The notes under the pieces were generated by a model. It searched no databases. It was given only the letters and a program-made list of their open reading frames with translations, and was not told the DNA's origin. The position numbers and the translations under genes were made by a program. Below, piece after piece: positions 17,150 through 24,960 of a DNA stretch of 64,000 nucleotides (position 1 is its first letter; every line of letters begins with the position of its first letter). The stretch lies in the NCBI RefSeq assembly GCF_000744105.1, contig NZ_JQLH01000001.1, positions 2,356,001 to 2,420,000 on the forward strand, given 5' to 3'. The DNA is from Maribacter forsetii DSM 18668 (GTDB taxonomy: Bacteria; Bacteroidota; Bacteroidia; Flavobacteriales; Flavobacteriaceae).

Positions 17150-18241
17150 CTATTCACAACCTCCTGTAAATCCGTTTGCGCTAAACTTGGTTTGCACTGC
17201 ACCTTGTCTAGAACCGGTATTGATTTCAATAGCTAAATTGTTTTCTCCGCTACCATCTCTTTTAGGGCTACAGTACTCAAATAAGTAAAAGCTATTGGCT
17301 CTTTCAGAAACCTTTTCAGAGATATCTCTAAACGTTGTTTCCAATTCATCTTTATTGGTTGCAAAAACACTTGCTGTTTTACCTATAGCTGTTAAAACCT
17401 CAGTGTCTATTTCTGCTCCTAAACCAATACTGAAAAAAGAGATATTAGCATTTGCCTCATTTACTTTCTTTAAAGCGGCATCCTCCGTATAACGTGAAGC
17501 TTGATCTGTACCATCTGTAAACAATACTACAGATGCAGCACCTATTTTACCACCTTCAGTAGATACTTTTACTAAATCAGACGCAATATCAGTAGATTTT
17601 ATTACCGCACCATATAAATCTGTAGAAGGGTCGTTGCTGATATCATCTGTTATTCCGTCAACTGCTTCAGTAAGTTCAACTCTTGAAGATGTCAATTCAT
17701 TTAACAAGTGTAATTCATCTTCCCCATCAAACCAGTAGATAGCCATTTTAACGGATTCATTCGCTGTTTCTGGCATAACCGCTTCAATGAAACTAGTGGA
17801 AGCCAATTTTAATTCTTCTAAGCTACTGCTCAAAACACTATTGCTTAAATCTAATACTAGTAATGTGTTATTTGAGAAAATTTGTGAGTTTGGTGATATA
17901 CGTGCCGATGATTCTGAAGTAGATATCGTATTAAAACAATCGTCATTTCTACCTTGCTCATAAATGGTAAATTGATCTGCCGTTAAGCCAGGAACCGGAT
18001 TTCCGCCAGTATCGGATACTCTAAAAAATACAGATACTTTACCAGGTAGTGTAGTGTATTGATCTTGTATAGATAGCACAAGTTCACCTTCTTCTAGTCC
18101 CAAACAATCATCTACCACGGTACCTTCTCCTAGTCCGTCTCCTGTATTTAGGATTAAACTAACATCATCATCTGCATTACCACAAGAAACAAATAGTGCT
18201 ATCATAAACAATACACTAAAGGACTTCAAGAAATTTTTCAT
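17150..18241 (-). CDS. Lipoprotein with von Willebrand factor A domain
   Basis: A 363-residue lipoprotein (lipobox ALFVSCGNA). After an N-terminal beta domain of about 95 residues comes a VWA domain with the MIDAS motif DLSNS in LVLDLSNSVLSS and the later LFTDGTDQ aspartate. VWA domains bind a metal and mediate protein contacts. There are several cysteines (DDCLG, NDDCFN, EYCSPKR, TGGCE at the end) that may form disulfides. It is monocistronic with its own terminator. The ligand is unknown. Confidence 0.85.
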   Translation of the reverse strand: MKNFLKSFSVLFMIALFVSCGNADDDVSLILNTGDGLGEGTVVDDCLGLEEGELVLSIQDQYTTLPGKVSVFFRVSDTGGNPVPGLTADQFTIYEQGRNDDCFNTISTSESSARISPNSQIFSNNTLLVLDLSNSVLSSSLEELKLASTSFIEAVMPETANESVKMAIYWFDGEDELHLLNELTSSRVELTEAVDGITDDISNDPSTDLYGAVIKSTDIASDLVKVSTEGGKIGAASVVLFTDGTDQASRYTEDAALKKVNEANANISFFSIGLGAEIDTEVLTAIGKTASVFATNKDELETTFRDISEKVSERANSFYLFEYCSPKRDGSGENNLAIEINTGSRQGAVQTKFSANGFTGGCE

Positions 18242-18451
18242 ATTAATTAATTATAGGTTCAACTAGCAGAACGGACAAAGTTTATTTAAATTATGAGGAA
18301 TGAAAAAATAAATGTTAAAGATTGTTAAAGCCGGAGAAATTAGGTATTTAAAATTATGTAAACGCCTTTATTTCTTTGGCTTTAAGACGAATAGGCTTTA
18401 GGAATATATGCATTAATTTTAGTACTTTAGAAGGTGTAAAATCTATGGTTA

Positions 18452-19459
18452 ATGACTCACGAATTCAAGAAAATAATTAAGGAGTACAGCATTGCTAAAT
18501 TGGCAAATTTGAAGTGTGTGCTTGCAACTGTCGTAGATTTAGATGGCTCTTCTTATCGGAAACCTGGGGTTCGTATGCTTATTCGTGAAGATGATGTAAT
18601 GATAGGTGCCGTTAGTGGTGGTTGTGTAGAGAAAGAAGTTTTGTTTCAAGCACAATCAGTATTTGAGAATGGAATTACAAAACTAATGACCTATGATGGT
18701 AGATTCAGATTAGGTTGTGAAGGTTTACTTTATATCTTATTGGAATCCTTTTCACCAGAAGAGGCTCTTATTACCGATTTTAAATTCGTTATAGAAAATA
18801 GGAAATCGTTCAAGCTTAACACATCTTACATAAAAGAATATGGCGATTTAGAAGGATACGGTACATTTATGAGTCTAAATTCAGACACCTATACATTTAA
18901 TTCCGGCACTAAGGAACAAACAAATAGTCTACACTTCTGCCAGACATTAGAACCTTGCCAACGCCTTTTATTGATAGGAGGTGAGCATGATGCGGTTCAA
19001 CTAGCTCATTTTGGATTGGGTATGGGATGGGAAGTGAACGTTGCCGTAACACCAAAAGAGAATAAATCCATTGCTGATTTTCATGGTATTGATAGATTAT
19101 TGGACTTTGAACCAGAAGAATTTCCTGTTGAAACCATAGATAAGAATACCGCTGTTCTTTTAATGACGCATAGTTATGTAAAAGACTTGAAATATTTAAT
19201 GAGATTAAAAAATAGTAAACCTACGTATTTAGGAATTTTAGGACCAATTAAAAGAAGGGAGAAATTGCTATCTGAATTATTGGAACATGATATGGATATT
19301 GATTTAGGCTTTATTGAAAACATTCATGGTCCTGCAGGATTAAATATTGGAGCTGAAACACCGCAAGAAATAGCAATATCTATTCTTGCAGAAATATTGA
19401 CCGTAATTAGAAAAACACAACCCGTTATGTTGAAAGACAAATTGAAATCTGTTCATTGA
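18452..19459 (+). CDS. XdhC/CoxI-family molybdenum-cofactor insertion protein
   Basis: A 335-residue cytoplasmic protein of the XdhC/CoxI family. The N-terminal XdhC_CoxI domain holds SSYRKPGVRMLI and AVSGGCVEKEVLFQA with the conserved Cys; the C-terminal Rossmann domain holds RLLLIGGEHDAVQLAHFG and the ending LNIGAETPQEIAISILAEI. Members bind molybdenum cofactor, help sulfurate it and deliver it to xanthine dehydrogenase-type enzymes. The next gene overlaps by four bases and encodes a MocA-like nucleotidyltransferase, the usual partner. No hydroxylase subunit genes lie in the window, so the client enzyme must be elsewhere. Confidence 0.88.
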   Translation: MTHEFKKIIKEYSIAKLANLKCVLATVVDLDGSSYRKPGVRMLIREDDVMIGAVSGGCVEKEVLFQAQSVFENGITKLMTYDGRFRLGCEGLLYILLESFSPEEALITDFKFVIENRKSFKLNTSYIKEYGDLEGYGTFMSLNSDTYTFNSGTKEQTNSLHFCQTLEPCQRLLLIGGEHDAVQLAHFGLGMGWEVNVAVTPKENKSIADFHGIDRLLDFEPEEFPVETIDKNTAVLLMTHSYVKDLKYLMRLKNSKPTYLGILGPIKRREKLLSELLEHDMDIDLGFIENIHGPAGLNIGAETPQEIAISILAEILTVIRKTQPVMLKDKLKSVH

Positions 19460-20082
19460 AGAAAGATGTACATATAGCAGTTCTTATTATGGCAGCTGGT
19501 GCTTCTAGAAGAATGGACGGCATCAAGCAGTTAATGCCATGGAAAGATTCTAATTTCTTAATGGAAACCATTAAAACAGTTCAACAGACTAAAGCTACAT
19601 CAATTCATGTCGTACTAGGTTCAAACGCTGAATTTATTAGTACTGAGTGTAGTTTGAAAGAAAAAAATATTGAAATAATCGTAAATTCTAATTGGGAAAA
19701 TGGGTTGGGCGAAAGTATTGCCCATGGGGTTAAAGTGTTACTTAAGCAAACACCTGGCTTGGACGGTGTTTTGATTTGCCTTGCAGACCAGCCATTATTG
19801 AGTTCTGTATACTTAGATTCATTAATTGAAGAGTTTACAAAACATCCATCAAAAATCATTGCAACAAACTATCATAAAAAAGTGGGTGTACCCGCATTGT
19901 TTCCTAAATTGCTGTTTGAAAAATTGAGTACATTAAAAGGAGATTTCGGTGCCAAGGAAATTTTAAACAATGAAGGCAATGTAATTATTTCTCTGGATGC
20001 ATCAGATCAAATGATTGATGTGGACACAAACCTAGAATACCAAAATCTACTAAAGCGAACCAATAACACACTTAACACCTAA
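19456..20082 (+). CDS. MocA-like molybdenum cofactor nucleotidyltransferase
   Basis: A 208-residue GT-A-fold nucleotidyltransferase. The nucleotide-binding loop is LIMAAGASRRMDGIKQL at residues 10-26, followed by GLGESIAHGVK and DQPLLS, the MobA/MocA signature with the metal-binding Asp. MocA adds CMP to molybdopterin to make the cytosine dinucleotide form used by xanthine dehydrogenase-like enzymes. The start is TTG at 19456, overlapping the XdhC stop (TTGA). The first ATG, at 19489, would remove the first beta strand of the Rossmann core, so the coupled TTG is preferred. MCD specificity is inferred from the XdhC partner. Confidence 0.83.
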   Translation: MKKDVHIAVLIMAAGASRRMDGIKQLMPWKDSNFLMETIKTVQQTKATSIHVVLGSNAEFISTECSLKEKNIEIIVNSNWENGLGESIAHGVKVLLKQTPGLDGVLICLADQPLLSSVYLDSLIEEFTKHPSKIIATNYHKKVGVPALFPKLLFEKLSTLKGDFGAKEILNNEGNVIISLDASDQMIDVDTNLEYQNLLKRTNNTLNT

Positions 20083-20083
20083 T

Positions 20084-21172
20084 ATGATCAAATTAAAATA
20101 TACTATTTTTGTAATACTAACACTAGTACTAACTACTACTATAACAGCCCAAGAAATGGGTTTTGAAGAATATAACCCTACATCTACGTTGGTGGTGCCT
20201 GGTGGCGAAATAACCAAAGCTAAATTTCCTTTTATAGACGTACATAGCCATCAACGAGATATGTCGGTCGAGACTTTGAACGGATTAATTTCTCATATGG
20301 ATGCTATGAATGAAGCCATAATGGTGAACTTAAGTGGAAGGTCTGGAAAAAGTCTCAAGGAGAAAATTGATAATATCAATAAAAGTTACCCTAATAGGTT
20401 TGTAGTTTTTGCCAATGTAGATTTTGAAGGAGCAAAAGATATGGAATGGGGAAAACAGGCTGCAGCCCAATTAGAACAAGATATTAAGAACGGAGCTAAG
20501 GGATTAAAGATTTTTAAAAGTTTAGGATTACGTAATAAAGATGCAGACGGTAATCGTTTGGCAATAGATGACCCCCGTTTAGACCCCATTTGGGCTAAAT
20601 GCGCAGAAATGGAAGTACCGGTATTGATTCATGCTGCTGACCCAAAGTCTTTTTGGGATGCTATGGATGCTGATAACGAACGTTGGTTAGAATTGAAAAC
20701 GCACCCTAGAAGAAAGCGTACAGCTACAGACCCTGCGCCTTTCGAGCAAATTATTCAAGAACAACATAACGTGTTCAAAAAACATCCTAATACCAAATTT
20801 ATAAATGCTCACATGGGTTGGCATGCTAACAACCTTAAAAAATTAGGAGAACTATTAGATGAAATGCCAAATATGAATGTGGGTATATCTGCAGTAATTG
20901 CAGAGCTTGGTAGACAACCTCAGAATGCTAGGGCATTCTTCATTAAATATCAAGACAGGGTATTGTTCGGTAAGGATAGTTGGAAACCAGAAGAATTCCC
21001 TACGTACTTTAGAGTATTGGAAAGCAACGATGAGTATTTTCCTTATTATAAGAAATATCACGCATTTTGGTCCATGTACGGATTGAACCTACCTGATGAT
21101 GTGTTGAAAAAACTATATTACCAAAATGCGTTAAACCTAATTCCAGGATTAGACGCATCTCTGTTTAAATAG
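20084..21172 (+). CDS. Exported amidohydrolase (Amidohydro_2 family)
   Basis: A 362-residue protein with a signal peptide (residues 1-22, ending TITAQ). The TIM-barrel metal-site motif is FIDVHSHQ near residue 50. VLIHAAD and FINAHMGWHANNL follow as later barrel strands with metal His residues, and the C-terminal LFGKDSW holds the conserved Asp. This is the Amidohydrolase_2 group, which includes decarboxylases and lactonases. It starts 2 bp after the MocA-like gene stop, so it is in the same transcript as XdhC. Export is unusual beside a cytoplasmic cofactor pair; a purine or N-heterocycle breakdown role is possible but unproven. Confidence 0.82.
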   Translation: MIKLKYTIFVILTLVLTTTITAQEMGFEEYNPTSTLVVPGGEITKAKFPFIDVHSHQRDMSVETLNGLISHMDAMNEAIMVNLSGRSGKSLKEKIDNINKSYPNRFVVFANVDFEGAKDMEWGKQAAAQLEQDIKNGAKGLKIFKSLGLRNKDADGNRLAIDDPRLDPIWAKCAEMEVPVLIHAADPKSFWDAMDADNERWLELKTHPRRKRTATDPAPFEQIIQEQHNVFKKHPNTKFINAHMGWHANNLKKLGELLDEMPNMNVGISAVIAELGRQPQNARAFFIKYQDRVLFGKDSWKPEEFPTYFRVLESNDEYFPYYKKYHAFWSMYGLNLPDDVLKKLYYQNALNLIPGLDASLFK

Positions 21173-21175
21173 TAG

Positions 21176-21322
21176 TTATACTATTTTAAGTACAACTGCT
21201 TCGTCAACTACCGGAATATCTTTTACATCTTGAAAAATACCACATGAGACCTCTTTCTTAACTAAACTTCGTGTGGTTTTTCTCTTGGTCAACGCTTCAA
21301 TTTCTGGATTTAAGAACTGCAT
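21176..21322 (-). CDS. Candidate small gene, 48 residues, unknown function
   Basis: An ATG-started frame of 48 codons on the minus strand: begins MQFLNPEIEALTKRKTTRSL, ends VVDEAVVLKIV. An ATAAGG stretch sits just before the ATG and the upstream DNA is A-rich, as expected for Bacteroidota initiation. It fills most of the gap between the amidohydrolase and the sigma-factor gene and ends 4 bp from the amidohydrolase stop. It is soluble with mixed charge. I recognise no family. It may be a real small protein or the truncated 5' end of a lost gene. Confidence 0.4.
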   Translation of the reverse strand: MQFLNPEIEALTKRKTTRSLVKKEVSCGIFQDVKDIPVVDEAVVLKIV

Positions 21323-21470
21323 ACCTTATATTTATTTTTTTACTTAAACGCACATACATGTCTCATGTTGTATGAGTTAGCATGTTTTTACTTTAATTTA
21401 AAAAAGAATTTACTTTTAAGTGTGACAAACTGTACAAAAGACATACTAATGGGTAAATAGATTTTTATAA

Positions 21471-21959
21471 ATGCAAAAAGAAGAAGTCTTTACTGAATTA
21501 ATACAAGAGCATCAGGCATTGTTATATAAGGTGACTTCAATCTACACCGAAAACAAAGAAGATCAAGAAGACCTGTTTCAAGAAGTGGTCTACCAGCTTT
21601 GGAAATATTTTGACTCCTTTCGTAACGATTCAAAAATAACAACTTGGATGTATCGCGTAGCTATGAATACTTCAATTACATTTATTAAGAAAAAAAAGAG
21701 AAGACCAGATTCCGTACCCATTGCAGATGTTTTTTTAAAGCAATCAGATACTAATGATGATGCGTATGACGAGCGATTAAAACTACTTTATCGGCATTTA
21801 AAGCATTTAAACACCTTAGAAAAAGGACTTATTTTTCTACTATTAGAAGGTAAAAGCTATAATGAAATATCAGACATTACAGGCTTGAGTGCTAGTAATG
21901 TTGGTACAAAGATATCTCGAATAAAAAAGAAATTAAAAATGAACATGACAAAACAATAA
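21471..21959 (+). CDS. ECF-type RNA polymerase sigma factor
   Basis: A 162-residue sigma-70 family protein with only regions 2 and 4, the ECF pattern. Region 2 spans about residues 10-65 (DQEDLFQEVVYQLWKYF, then SKITTWMYRVAMNTSI). Region 4 is at about 105-155 (LEKGLIFLLLEGKSYNEISD, then GLSASNVGTKISRIKKKLK). It recruits RNA polymerase to a specific promoter set. The downstream membrane protein gene starts 2 bp after the stop and probably acts as its partner or anti-sigma factor. Upstream (21323-21470) there is no clear -7 element, so autoregulation cannot be judged. Confidence 0.9.
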   Translation: MQKEEVFTELIQEHQALLYKVTSIYTENKEDQEDLFQEVVYQLWKYFDSFRNDSKITTWMYRVAMNTSITFIKKKKRRPDSVPIADVFLKQSDTNDDAYDERLKLLYRHLKHLNTLEKGLIFLLLEGKSYNEISDITGLSASNVGTKISRIKKKLKMNMTKQ

Positions 21960-21961
21960 TC

Positions 21962-22561
21962 ATGGAACTAGAGGAACTACAGTCCGCCTGGACACAATTA
22001 AGCGATGAACTAAATCATCAAAAAAAATTAACGAATAAAATCATATTAGACATGACCAAACAGAAATATCAAAACAAATTCACTACCATTACAAAGTATG
22101 AAACCTTAGGCGCTTTTGTCTGTTTTGCCATTGCATTTTTTGTTATTCTAAATTTTGGTAAATTAGATACGTGGTATTTGCAAGTTTGTGGCATACTTAC
22201 TTTGTTATTTTTAATTGTACTACCTGTTATGGTGCTAACTACCTTAAAAACAATAAAGAACATTGATATTTTAAACGGCTCATATAAAGACAATTTAAAG
22301 TTTTACTTAAAGACTAAGAATAGACTTTTAAAATTACAACAAGTAGGCATAGCTATTGGTTTTGTTGGACTCTTCTTTATAGTACCAGTTACATCCAAAA
22401 TTATTTCCAATAAAAATGTCTTTCTAACCAGTTTAAAAACAGAACAATATGTAATATTTGCTATTACTATGATTGCTATGGTGTTTTTCTGCAAATGGGC
22501 ATATAATGGTTACCTTAAAGTAACCCGTTCTGCACAAGAACTATTACAAGATTTAGAGTAG
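21962..22561 (+). CDS. Four-helix membrane protein, likely partner of the ECF sigma factor
   Basis: A 199-residue protein. The N-terminal 45 residues are soluble and begin MELEELQSAWTQLSDEL, a pattern common in membrane proteins encoded after ECF sigma genes in Flavobacteriia. Four hydrophobic segments follow (about residues 47-67, 72-95, 122-142 and 155-180), ending with a short soluble tail. It lies 2 bp downstream of the sigma gene. It has no zinc-binding anti-sigma HxxxCxxC motif, so an anti-sigma role is an inference from position only. Confidence 0.7.
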   Translation: MELEELQSAWTQLSDELNHQKKLTNKIILDMTKQKYQNKFTTITKYETLGAFVCFAIAFFVILNFGKLDTWYLQVCGILTLLFLIVLPVMVLTTLKTIKNIDILNGSYKDNLKFYLKTKNRLLKLQQVGIAIGFVGLFFIVPVTSKIISNKNVFLTSLKTEQYVIFAITMIAMVFFCKWAYNGYLKVTRSAQELLQDLE

Positions 22562-22564
22562 TTT

Positions 22565-23194
22565 TTACTCTGTAAGTTTCTTTTGAACGTAATTTAAAAT
22601 CAACATCCAATTCATCTTTAGTAGGAGGGAAGCCGTAGGTACGTTATCGTCTGCAATTGCTGAAATAATGGATTCATGTTGATTGTCAGATTTGTTATAG
22701 AAGGAGTCATCATTTGTAAAGGCACGTTCATAAAAAAAAATACGTGTCTTTAGATCATGTAGTATTTTTAAAGCCAAGTCATTTTTGTAATTTTTGGTCA
22801 ATAATCTATGAAACTCCAAATCTGCCTGTATTCTAGAAATAGCATCTTTGGCATTTTCAAATACCTCTTGCTGTTCCTTAAGTTCAATAATATGTTCTTC
22901 GGTAAACTCTGAGTTTTCAATGGCCATGACCTCTAAATTTGCAACCAACTCATACAAATCTTCAGCCTCTTCTACATCTAATTCTGCTATTATAAATCCT
23001 CTATTGGGTACGGCTTTTATAATATGGGATTGTTGTAATTGGGTTAAAGCCTCTCTAATAGGAGTAACACTAACTTTTAAATGCCGTGCTAATGCTGCTA
23101 AATTAATGGTCTTTCCTGTTTTAAGATTACCTGTTGTCATTTCAGATAACAGATAATCCCGTACTTGATCTCTTAAGTTCATTTTTACCAGCAT
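22565..23194 (-). CDS. GntR-family regulator with FCD sensor domain
   Basis: A 209-residue regulator. The winged HTH lies within residues 1-70: MNLRDQVRDYLLSEM then INLAALARHLKVSVTPIREA, LTQLQQSHIIKAVPNRGFII. The C-terminal all-helical FCD ligand domain has the DLEFHRLL segment with a metal-binding Asp/His, and NQHESIISAI. The ATG at 23182 is an alternative start. FCD members sense small organic acids and usually regulate adjacent metabolic genes. A palindrome 16-29 bp upstream of the start suggests self-repression. The gene is convergent with the sigma operon. Confidence 0.87.
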   Translation of the reverse strand: MLVKMNLRDQVRDYLLSEMTTGNLKTGKTINLAALARHLKVSVTPIREALTQLQQSHIIKAVPNRGFIIAELDVEEAEDLYELVANLEVMAIENSEFTEEHIIELKEQQEVFENAKDAISRIQADLEFHRLLTKNYKNDLALKILHDLKTRIFFYERAFTNDDSFYNKSDNQHESIISAIADDNVPTASLLLKMNWMLILNYVQKKLTE

Positions 23195-23210
23195 ACATCA
23201 AATATAATAT

Positions 23211-23222
23211 ATCGTATACGAT
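23211..23222. promoter_or_regulatory. Candidate GntR operator
   Basis: ATCGTATACGAT is a perfect 12-bp palindrome with the GT-N(2-3)-AC core typical of FadR-subfamily operators. It is 17 bp upstream of the longer GntR start and inside its promoter region, consistent with autorepression. A related half (AAATCG then TTTTACG) follows. Confidence 0.55.
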
Positions 23223-23352
23223 TTAAATCGTTTTACGCATAACTTTTATAATCAAGTTATATTTCATCGAAAATACAGCGTTAATATGCCTTCTATCAAT
23301 ACTATAATCCATTATTGAACGTTCCAAGAGTTCAACCTACAAATAAGAAAAA

Positions 23353-24138
23353 ATGAAATATTTAAAATGGATATTCAAAAAGCCTATTATATTAATTACT
23401 GTTGTAGTTTTTGGTTATAGCTGTAGTGATGATGATACTGTTAATGAAGAAGTAAGTTTGACCCAATCAGATTTGAAAGCAGTATTAGAAATTGATGAAA
23501 TTACCAATGGTGTTGACTTAGCACTTTTTAATTTAAATGCCAATGCTGAATCTACGGGTAAATCCTACAGTTTTGATTGTTATTCTGCCGTATATTCAGA
23601 AACCGGTTATGTTGCTACATTTAATAATTGTGTACTTAACGGTACCGAGAATGTAAATGGGGAACTTACCGTAACTTATAATTTAGAGGATCAATCTGGT
23701 TCTTTTACTGTAAGTTATGATGATTTTTACATAGGAGACGTAAAAATCAACGGTTCAAGGTCGTTCGCATTTACCTCTAATATAGATAGTAGTGCAATAA
23801 CCTTTGAGGTTACAAGTGATATGATTGCAGAGATGGAAGATGGTTCTATTATTTCAGATAATGGTGTAAGGGCCACTACTCTAATTTTTGGAGAAGTAAC
23901 TACTACGTTTAGTATTACGGGGAATTGGACAGTACAATATAAAGGGAACACCTACAATGTTACTGTAAATAATGCACTAACCAGCGCTATTATCTGCTCT
24001 TATGTATCTGGAGGAGATATGGATTTAACAAAAAACGGATTAACAGTTAATGTTGATTTTGGAGATGCTACATGTGATGATATAGCTACGTTAACTTACC
24101 CTAATGGAGTAGTAGAGGAGATTACATTAGAAGATTAA
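23353..24138 (+). CDS. Lipoprotein of unknown function
   Basis: A 261-residue lipoprotein (lipobox VFGYSCSDD, followed by an acidic stretch that in Bacteroidota favours surface export). The body is beta-rich, with repeated Gly/Thr/Asn-rich strands and cysteines in FDCYS, NNCVL, IICSY and TCDD. No domain is recognised. The gene is single and ends at a terminator that also serves the small-gene array on the other strand. Confidence 0.7.
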   Translation: MKYLKWIFKKPIILITVVVFGYSCSDDDTVNEEVSLTQSDLKAVLEIDEITNGVDLALFNLNANAESTGKSYSFDCYSAVYSETGYVATFNNCVLNGTENVNGELTVTYNLEDQSGSFTVSYDDFYIGDVKINGSRSFAFTSNIDSSAITFEVTSDMIAEMEDGSIISDNGVRATTLIFGEVTTTFSITGNWTVQYKGNTYNVTVNNALTSAIICSYVSGGDMDLTKNGLTVNVDFGDATCDDIATLTYPNGVVEEITLED

Positions 24139-24158
24139 AACAATAATTTTAAAAGAAA

Positions 24159-24192
24159 AAAAAGGATAAGGCCTACAGGTTTTATCCTTTTT
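24159..24192. terminator. Bidirectional terminator, lipoprotein gene (+) and small-gene array (-)
   Basis: Stem AAAAAGGATAA / TTATCCTTTTT with a GC-rich loop, A-run on one side and T-run on the other. It lies 20 bp after the lipoprotein stop and about 90 bp downstream of the last tiny gene on the minus strand. Confidence 0.87.
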
Positions 24193-24279
24193 CTTTTTTA
24201 GACTTAATCTCCGTCTAATTTATCCGTGTCTATTCAAAATACAATTTGAAATAGAAGCCCATATTTAGATTTATATAAA

Positions 24280-24393
24280 TTAGTGGGTATGATTTCTACT
24301 CGCAACCCATTGAATGCGTTTGCTGTTTTTAAAACTTGAGAAAAATGTATTTCTTCTAGATTCTGTCGGTGTGTTTCTGATAAAAGTTCTCAT
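24280..24393 (-). CDS. Tiny basic protein, tandem copy 1 (37 residues)
   Basis: Last gene of a four-copy array on the minus strand. It starts ATG at 24393 and ends TAA. The peptide opens MRTFIRNTPTESRRN, continues TFFSSFKNSKR and ends IQWVASRNHTH. Eight Arg/Lys and one Glu give a strongly positive protein; it has no signal peptide and no membrane segment. 35 of 37 residues match copy 4 although 17 codons differ, 15 of them silently. The upstream DNA is A-rich (ACTAAAAAACGAACATC) with no Shine-Dalgarno, normal for this phylum. Family and function are unknown; the charge suggests a nucleic-acid or ribosome contact, as inference only. Confidence 0.8.
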   Translation of the reverse strand: MRTFIRNTPTESRRNTFFSSFKNSKRIQWVASRNHTH

Positions 24394-24458
24394 GATGTTC
24401 GTTTTTTAGTCGGTGATTAGCCGAATTGATTAATGATTTAATTTTGAATGAGGTATTC

Positions 24459-24572
24459 TTAGTGTGTATAATGTCTAGACGCTACCCATTGTATTCGTTT
24501 ACTGTTTTTAAAATTGGTAAAAAATGTATTCCTTCTAGATTCTGTCGGTGTGTTTCTGATAAAAGTTCTCAT
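24459..24572 (-). CDS. Tiny basic protein, tandem copy 2 (37 residues)
   Basis: Same length and frame as copy 1, ATG at 24572, stop TAA. The N-terminal 17 residues are identical to copy 1; differences are TN for SS at 19-20 and HY for NH at 34-35. Codon changes against copy 1 include AGG/AGA, TTT/TTC, AGT/AGC, CGA/CGC, ATA/ATT and GTA/GTT, all silent. The 65-bp spacer to copy 1 is almost identical to the spacer before this gene, so copies 1-3 are the more recent duplicates. Confidence 0.8.
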   Translation of the reverse strand: MRTFIRNTPTESRRNTFFTNFKNSKRIQWVASRHYTH

Positions 24573-24637
24573 AATGTTCGTTTTTTAGTCGGTGATTAGC
24601 CGAATTGATTAATTATTTAATTTTGAATGAGGTATTC

Positions 24638-24751
24638 TTAGTGTGTATGATGTCTAGACGCTACCCATTGTATTCGTCTACTGTTTTTAAAATTGGTAAA
24701 AAATGAATTCCTTCTAGATTCTGTTGGTGTGTTTCTGATAAATGTTGTCAT
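24638..24751 (-). CDS. Tiny basic protein, tandem copy 3 (37 residues)
   Basis: ATG at 24751, stop TAA. It begins MTTFIRNTPTESRRNSFF and ends IQWVASRHHTH. Unique changes are Thr2 for Arg, Ser16 for Thr and Arg25 for Lys, all conservative except the first. The spacer after its start region keeps CGG-CTAATCA-CCG, a small hairpin also found before copies 1 and 2. Confidence 0.8.
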   Translation of the reverse strand: MTTFIRNTPTESRRNSFFTNFKNSRRIQWVASRHHTH

Positions 24752-24809
24752 GATGTTCGTTTTTAGTTTCGGTGATTAGCCGTGTGATTGATGAATGATT
24801 GATGTTTTA

Positions 24810-24923
24810 CTAATGAGTGTGATTTCTTGATGCTACCCATTGTACTCTCTTACTGTTTTTAAAACTTGAAAAGAAAGTGTTTCTTCTTGTTTCTGTTGGT
24901 GTGTTTCTGATGAAAGTTCTCAT
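24810..24923 (-). CDS. Tiny basic protein, tandem copy 4, most divergent DNA (37 residues)
   Basis: First gene of the array in transcription order, ATG at 24923, ends with a double stop TAG-TAA. The protein begins MRTFIRNTPTETRRNTFF and ends VQWVASRNHTH. Its DNA has drifted most, yet its protein is nearly the same as copy 1: only Ser12 to Thr and Ile27 to Val. Ser32 is TCA here and AGT in copy 1; Arg26 is AGA here and CGC in copy 1. Such multi-base silent changes require selection on the protein. No convincing TAnnTTTG promoter is visible upstream, only weak matches around 25000-25030. Confidence 0.8.
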   Translation of the reverse strand: MRTFIRNTPTETRRNTFFSSFKNSKRVQWVASRNHTH

Positions 24924-24960
24924 GATATTTGATTTTTAATTGATGATTAATAATTTTCTT

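Larger units (their letters stand above)
24280..24960. repeat. Four tandem direct repeats, unit 179, 179 and 172 bp
   Basis: The anchor word ACCCATTG recurs at 24305, 24484, 24663 and 24835. Each unit holds one 114-bp coding copy and a spacer of about 65 bp. Units 1-3 are about 90 percent or more alike by eye; unit 4 is more diverged and its spacer differs. Confidence 0.93.

Noticed and set aside
24280..24960. Regular repeats suggesting a CRISPR array or a tandem non-coding RNA array
   Set aside because: The unit is about 179 bp, far longer than a CRISPR repeat-spacer unit, no cas genes are near, and the pattern of silent codon changes shows coding for a 37-residue protein.
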